Source: G963663315 sp965231905 (GTDB taxonomy: Bacteria; Pseudomonadota; Gammaproteobacteria; Arenicellales; Poriferihabitantaceae). Taken from it: a DNA stretch of 64,000 nt. Within the stretch, counting starts at the first letter, position 1; each line of letters opens with the position of its first letter. Positions 59,693 to 64,000 of this stretch are shown piece by piece. The notes under the pieces were generated by a model. The model was not told the origin of the DNA. It did not search any database and saw nothing but the letters and a program-made list of their open reading frames with translations. The DNA lies in assembly GCA_965231905.1 (NCBI GenBank), contig CBDDOO010000002.1:496001-560000 (forward strand), given 5' to 3'. Made by a program: the position numbers and the translations under genes.

Positions 59693-60001
59693 ATGATCAG
59701 AATCAATTGTCCGTTTTGTGGAGAGCGCGACCACTGTGAATTCAGCTATGGAGGCGATGCTTCGGTGGTCTGGCCTGAGCTCGACGCCGGGGCGGACGAG
59801 TGGCATGAGGCGGTGTTTCTGCGCGACAATATTCGGGGTATGCAGTCTGAAACCTGGCGCCATGTCAACGGTTGCCGTATGTGGCTGATCGTGGAGCGCG
59901 ATACCCTGACTCACCGGATTCAGTCTGTACGTCCCGCCCATGACGGATTCGCCCGGGTACTGGCGGAGCGGTCCGGCGAATCTGGGGAAACGGACCAATG
60001 A
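59693..60001 (+). CDS. soxD: Sarcosine oxidase / N-methylglutamate dehydrogenase delta subunit
   Basis: A 102-residue small zinc-type subunit beginning MIRINCPFCGERDHCEF (Cys6, Cys9) and containing GCRMWLIVERDTLTHRIQSV. Start ATG 59693 is chosen because the remaining upstream frame lies inside the soxB gene. It overlaps soxA by 4 bp (ATGA). The length fits SoxD/MgdB. It binds between the large subunits of the complex. Confidence 0.92.
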   Translation: MIRINCPFCGERDHCEFSYGGDASVVWPELDAGADEWHEAVFLRDNIRGMQSETWRHVNGCRMWLIVERDTLTHRIQSVRPAHDGFARVLAERSGESGETDQ

Positions 60002-63000
60002 CTGCTGTAAGACTGCCGGAAGGAGGGCGCGTCAATCGCGAAAAAGCGATCCGGTTCTCCTGGGACGGGGAAAGCATGACCGGTTTCGAAGGCGATACCC
60101 TGGCTTCCGCGTTGCTGGCCAATAACCGGTGGGTATTGGGCCGGAGCTTCAAATATCATCGTCCCCGCGGCGTCATGTCCGCCGGCGTCGAGGAATCCGG
60201 CGCCATCGTGACTGTCGGTGAGGGCGCCCGGCAGGAACCGAATGTGAAGGCGACCATGCAGGAGTTGTATCCGGGCCTGGTGGCGACAGGCCAGAACGCA
60301 TGGCCCAATGTGCGTTATGATGTCGGGTCGGTCAACAATCTGTTCAGCCGGTTTTTGTCCGCCGGATTCTATTACAAGACATTCATGGGGCCGCGAATCC
60401 GGGGTTTGCCGAAAGGTTGGGGAGGCGGTACCGGTTTCTGGATGCTGTGTGAAAAAATTATCCGCAGGGCCGCCGGTATGGGCACGGCGTCGAGACTACC
60501 CGACCCGGACAGTTATGACCATGCGCACGGCTTTTGTGATGTTCTGGTGGTCGGGGCCGGTCCGGCCGGTCTGTCTGCCGCGCTGGTTTGCGCCAAAGCC
60601 GGGCTGGATGTCCTGCTGGTCGAACAGGACTGCGAGCCGGGTGGGGATTTCCTGAACCGATCCGACAGTGAATCCGAAAAGAAGCGGGTCGGACTGATCA
60701 CGAAACTGGAGAAGGCCGGCGCGCGGGTGATGACCCGGACAACTGTTTTCGGCCTGTATGATTCTGGCGTTGCGGGATTGCTGGAAAGGGTGACCGACCA
60801 TATTGCGAAACCGGACCCGCACAGCCCCCGCCAGAGATTCTGGACGATCCGCGCCCGCCAGACCATTCTGGCGACCGGCGCTATTGAGCGGCAGGTCGCG
60901 TTTGGCAATAATGACCTGCCCGGCGTAATGACGGTAAGCGCAGGCGTTGCCTGGCTGAACCGCTATGGCATTTTGCCGGGGCAGAGAATTGTAGTCGCCA
61001 CCAACAACGATTCTGCTTATCCATCCGCGGCGGCGTTATCAAGGGCCGGCGCGAGCGTGACGCTGCATGATGTGCGCACTGTGGTCCCTGAGTCAATGAT
61101 GGCGCTGTTGGGTGACAGCGGCGTCGGCCTGGATACGCGGTGCGCTCCGGGGAAGGCGCGTGGTTTCAATTGTATCCGGTCGCTGGATATTGCGGCGGTG
61201 GCTGAATCCGGCTGGATCATGAAGGGATCCGAACCCTGTGATCTGGCTCTGGTATCCGGTGGATGGTCCCCGGTGATCAACCTGATGTCACATCGCGGCG
61301 TGAAGCCGGTATGGAATCAGGAGCAGGCTTGTTTTATCGCGCCTGAATGTGATGAACCGATTCAGATGGCGGGCGCCGCGGCGGGGGTGTGGAATACGGA
61401 CGCATGTCTGGTTTCCGGTCATTCGGCAGGCGCCAGGGCAGCCCGACAACTCGGTTGTTCGACCCGTCGGAGAACGCCGCCACCCGCCGGTGGCTGGATC
61501 AACCCGATTCATCCGTTGTATGAGGTCAGGCCCCCGAAGGGCAGGGAAAAAAGCCTGGTTGACCCGCAGCATGATGTGACCGCCGATGACGTGCGGCTCG
61601 CGCACAAGGAGGGTTTTGTCTCGGTTGAGCACCTGAAACGATATACCACGCTGGGAATGGCGACCGATGGCGGCAAGGTCGGCAATATCATCGGTCTGGC
61701 GCTGATGGCGGAAGCTCTGGGAAAGGATATTCCGGAAGTGGGTACGACCACTTTCAGGCCGCCTTATACCCCGGTTGCGATCGGGGCGCTGGCTGGCCGG
61801 AATGTGGGAGAACATTTCCGGCCGCTGCGCCGCACACCGATGCATGACTGGAATCTCGAACAGGGCGCGACGATGACCATGGCAGGGTTGTGGCATCGTC
61901 CCTGGTACTTCGCGCGGGCCGGGGAAGGAATCAGTGAAGCCTATATCCGGGAGACTGAAACCACCCGCAACTGTGTCGGTCTGTGCGATGTGACCTCTCT
62001 GGGCAAGATTGCCGTGCAGGGCCCGGACGCGACCGAATTTCTCAATCGTATCTACACCAATCCGTTCGCCAAACTGCCGGTCGGCAAGGCGAGATACGGC
62101 ATCATGCTGAGGGATGACGGGCTGGTGATGGATGATGGAACGACCTGGCGCCTCGCCGAGACGGAGTATTTCATGACCACGACGACCGCGCATGCGGCAA
62201 AGGTGATGGCTCTTCTGGAAGAGTTGTTGCAGACCCGCTGGCAGGATCTGCGGGTTCATGTGACTTCCGTTTCCGAGCAATGGGCGGGTTGTGCGGTGGC
62301 TGGCCCGCGCTCACGCGATGTCCTTGAAAGCTGTGTCGTACAGGATGAAACCGTGTCCAATGATCGCTTACCGTTCATGGGGGTGATCGAGACAACCCTG
62401 ACGGGAGGGATTCCCTGCCGGATTGCCCGCATCAGTTTCTCCGGTGAGATGGCGTTCGAGGTTTATGTGCCTTCGGATTATGCCCTGGCGCTGATGGCTC
62501 TGCTGTGGGGCGCCGCCGAGCCGCTCGGCGGCTGTCTGTACGGAACCGAAGCGCTGGGCGCGATGCGGATCGAAAAAGGCCATGTCACCGGTGTCGAGCT
62601 GGATGGTCGGGTCACCATTGACGATGCCGGTCTGGGTAGAATGGCGTCGCCGAACAAGTCCTTTATCGGCAGCGCGCTGCGAACCCGCCCCGAACTGATG
62701 CGTGAAGACCGCCCGAAGCTGGTCGGTATCAAACCTCGGGACATCGGTCAGACCTTCAATGCCGGCGCCATACTGTGCGCGCCGGACAAGGTATCAGGAT
62801 TGGGGGAAGGCTGGATTACCGCCGTTACCCATTCACCGTCAATGGGGCACTGGATCGGGTTGGGATTCATTTCCGGGGGGGTGGCGGCCTGGCAGGGTAA
62901 AACGGTGATTGCCGCCGACCCGGTACGCAAAGGGAACGTCGAGGTGGAAATCATCTCGCCACATATAGTTGATCCGGACGGGGAGAGAATGTATGGCTGA
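59998..63000 (+). CDS. soxA: Sarcosine oxidase / N-methylglutamate dehydrogenase alpha subunit
   Basis: A 1000-residue subunit. Residues about 15-100 are a ferredoxin-fold region, about 181-450 an NAD-binding oxidoreductase core (GAGPAGLSAALVCAKAGLDV), a middle domain is near 450-600, and about 610-1000 a GcvT/aminomethyltransferase domain that binds tetrahydrofolate and accepts the methyl carbon. Counterpart of SoxA or MgdC. The size and order agree with the family. Overlaps with soxD and soxG indicate coupled translation. Methylene-THF production would need downstream C1 genes that are not in the window. Confidence 0.93.
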   Translation: MTAVRLPEGGRVNREKAIRFSWDGESMTGFEGDTLASALLANNRWVLGRSFKYHRPRGVMSAGVEESGAIVTVGEGARQEPNVKATMQELYPGLVATGQNAWPNVRYDVGSVNNLFSRFLSAGFYYKTFMGPRIRGLPKGWGGGTGFWMLCEKIIRRAAGMGTASRLPDPDSYDHAHGFCDVLVVGAGPAGLSAALVCAKAGLDVLLVEQDCEPGGDFLNRSDSESEKKRVGLITKLEKAGARVMTRTTVFGLYDSGVAGLLERVTDHIAKPDPHSPRQRFWTIRARQTILATGAIERQVAFGNNDLPGVMTVSAGVAWLNRYGILPGQRIVVATNNDSAYPSAAALSRAGASVTLHDVRTVVPESMMALLGDSGVGLDTRCAPGKARGFNCIRSLDIAAVAESGWIMKGSEPCDLALVSGGWSPVINLMSHRGVKPVWNQEQACFIAPECDEPIQMAGAAAGVWNTDACLVSGHSAGARAARQLGCSTRRRTPPPAGGWINPIHPLYEVRPPKGREKSLVDPQHDVTADDVRLAHKEGFVSVEHLKRYTTLGMATDGGKVGNIIGLALMAEALGKDIPEVGTTTFRPPYTPVAIGALAGRNVGEHFRPLRRTPMHDWNLEQGATMTMAGLWHRPWYFARAGEGISEAYIRETETTRNCVGLCDVTSLGKIAVQGPDATEFLNRIYTNPFAKLPVGKARYGIMLRDDGLVMDDGTTWRLAETEYFMTTTTAHAAKVMALLEELLQTRWQDLRVHVTSVSEQWAGCAVAGPRSRDVLESCVVQDETVSNDRLPFMGVIETTLTGGIPCRIARISFSGEMAFEVYVPSDYALALMALLWGAAEPLGGCLYGTEALGAMRIEKGHVTGVELDGRVTIDDAGLGRMASPNKSFIGSALRTRPELMREDRPKLVGIKPRDIGQTFNAGAILCAPDKVSGLGEGWITAVTHSPSMGHWIGLGFISGGVAAWQGKTVIAADPVRKGNVEVEIISPHIVDPDGERMYG

Positions 63001-63586
63001 ACAGATGAAGCCGGTTGAACCGCCGCGCATATCGGCGTTGGCCGGGCATTATGAGGTCGGGAAATTCGGCGTTTTTGGCGACGGTAGCGAGCCGGGAGTG
63101 ATTCTTCAGGAAGCGCCTGATCTGATATTGCACCAGGTTGCGGCGTGGCCGGATACGGTGAGACTGGTTGGGAAGCGGGTCGCGGAGGCGCTCGGGGTTG
63201 ATCAGGCGCCGGCGCCGCGCCAGTCCGTATCGTCAGCCACAGGCGCCGCGCTGCGTGTCGAGCCTTTGAAGTGGTGGTTATCCGGCGTTCGGGCGCCGGA
63301 TATGGATGCCGAACAGGGAACCACTCTCGATATTTCACACTCCAGAACCCGGCTTCGGATCGCAGGACCGAATGCGGCGGAATTTCTCAATCGGTTCCTG
63401 CCGCTTGACCTGCGTGAATCCGCGTTCCCGGTCGGTTCTGTAGCTTCTTCGGGAATACATCACGTCGGAGTGACCCTGTGGCGGTCGTCACAGGGCTATG
63501 AAATGCTTGCTCCCCGAGGGTTTGCATTGTTTCTCTGGCAGGGATTTGTCGAAGTCGCCGAACAGTTTGGCGTAGAAGTTCGTTGA
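62993..63586 (+). CDS. soxG: Sarcosine oxidase / N-methylglutamate dehydrogenase gamma subunit
   Basis: A 197-residue subunit (MgdD/SoxG) whose ATG lies inside the end of soxA (8-bp overlap). It contains a GcvT-like fold fragment (TTLDISHSRTRLRIAGPNAAEFLNRFLPLDL) and GSVASSGIHHVGVTLWRSS. The longer upstream frame is not used. It is the last gene of the operon. The following 188 bp are non-coding and precede lon. Confidence 0.9.
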   Translation: MAEQMKPVEPPRISALAGHYEVGKFGVFGDGSEPGVILQEAPDLILHQVAAWPDTVRLVGKRVAEALGVDQAPAPRQSVSSATGAALRVEPLKWWLSGVRAPDMDAEQGTTLDISHSRTRLRIAGPNAAEFLNRFLPLDLRESAFPVGSVASSGIHHVGVTLWRSSQGYEMLAPRGFALFLWQGFVEVAEQFGVEVR

Positions 63587-63774
63587 ATTGATTTCGCTGA
63601 CGAAATTGCCGGGCAGGTCAAAAGGCGGTCATCGCACGATTATAATATGTTATCCTTATGAATCTTAAGGGACGGTCTGATGAGTCCCGGAGCATCTGTA
63701 GCCTGATTGGCTGAAAGGCCAGTAAAATCTCCTGATTTTTAAGTAATAATTACGAAAATAGCTGAAAAACTGAA

Positions 63775-64000
63775 ATGACTGATCCGACTTTCAAAGACGA
63801 ACTTGAATTCCCTGTGTTGCCGCTGCGGGATGTAGTTGTTTTCCCTCACATGGTGATACCGTTGTTTGTGGGTCGGGTGAAATCCATAAGGGCCCTGGAA
63901 ATTGCAATGCAGAGCGGCAAGAACATTCTGCTGGTCGCGCAAAAATCCGCAGACCAGGATAACCCGATGATTGCGGATATTTATGATACCGGCACGGTGG
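63775..64000 (+). CDS. lon: ATP-dependent protease Lon, 3'-truncated by window edge
   Basis: The N-terminal 75 residues of Lon: the LAN domain start with FPVLPLRDVVVFPHMVIPLF, GRVKSIRALEIAM and NILLVAQKSADQDNP, followed by the IYDTGTV segment characteristic of bacterial Lon. Lon is a cytoplasmic AAA+ serine protease degrading damaged and regulatory proteins. In many gammaproteobacteria it follows clpX; here it follows the soxBDAG operon. A TATAAT-like sequence (63641-63648 region) lies in the upstream space. No heat-shock sigma32 promoter was identified. Confidence 0.9.
   Translation, partial: MTDPTFKDELEFPVLPLRDVVVFPHMVIPLFVGRVKSIRALEIAMQSGKNILLVAQKSADQDNPMIADIYDTGTV

Noticed and set aside
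61288..62280. A 330-residue open frame antisense to soxA
   Set aside because: Opposite a strongly conserved coding region; no family motif; composition typical of an antisense artefact.
1..64000. tRNA, rRNA, phage or integrative-element genes
   Set aside because: No tRNA or rRNA sequence, integrase or phage structural gene was recognised, apart from the IS transposases.

Overview
The window looks like a chromosomal segment of a heterotrophic, probably marine or host-associated gammaproteobacterium that uses methylated amines. The evidence is Lon, SerA/SerC, PncB, PdxJ and IspH of proteobacterial type, intergenic GC-rich hairpin repeats of proteobacterial style, and a trimethylamine monooxygenase (Tmm) and TMAO demethylase (Tdm) of the kind known from marine and methylotrophic proteobacteria. 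No rRNA, tRNA, phage or CRISPR array was recognised. Species cannot be named from the sequence.

Layout. 1-5.8 kb is a repeat-rich accessory segment: two near-identical IS1202-type (ISNCY) elements in inverted orientation, three paralogous coiled-coil plus PD-(D/E)XK nuclease-fold genes with the same promoter and RBS arrangement, and a coiled-coil gene with tandem repeats. 5.9-10.6 kb holds a prepilin peptidase, an orphan gene and a glycosyltransferase/TPR gene whose frame has absorbed copies of an intergenic repeat. 10.8-25.9 kb holds LysR, a Bax-inhibitor-like protein, a GMC oxidoreductase with pncB, a non-pyrrolysine MttB homologue, a tandem GFA-domain protein, CinA, DUF1015-serC-serA, an M24 hydrolase and a fatty-acid hydroxylase. 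25.9-31.5 kb holds cyt c5-ech-leuB, the ammonium transporter amt with a one-helix partner, and a GntR/FCD regulator.

31.7-39.0 kb is a long operon (FAD oxidoreductase, GlnT/GmaS-like synthetase, three glutamate-synthase-like subunits, an unknown protein, pdxJ) matching the synthesis half of the N-methylglutamate (NMG) pathway. 39.1-44.0 kb is a defence-like insert (AAA/DUF1703 ATPase-nuclease, HEPN protein, DUF262-HNH-RAMA nuclease, AbiU2-like HEPN protein), visibly AT-richer from about 42 to 44 kb. 44.2-49.1 kb is tdm, a Rieske oxygenase and convergent tmm. 49.4-53.9 kb holds an outer-membrane protein, a LolA-like protein, a squalene/phytoene synthase and ispH. 54.0-58.2 kb is an MFS-ech-amidase-unknown operon. 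58.4-63.6 kb is a four-subunit sarcosine oxidase/N-methylglutamate dehydrogenase operon (soxBDAG or mgdABCD), and lon runs off the right edge.

Taken together: Tmm oxidises trimethylamine to TMAO, Tdm demethylates it to dimethylamine plus formaldehyde, and methylamine can be taken to glutamate, ammonium and a one-carbon unit by GmaS, MgsABC and MgdABCD. The usual dimethylamine monooxygenase genes are not in the window. A Rieske oxygenase overlapping tdm by 4 bp is the most interesting unassigned member. Whether the four-subunit oxidase acts on sarcosine or N-methylglutamate cannot be settled by eye.
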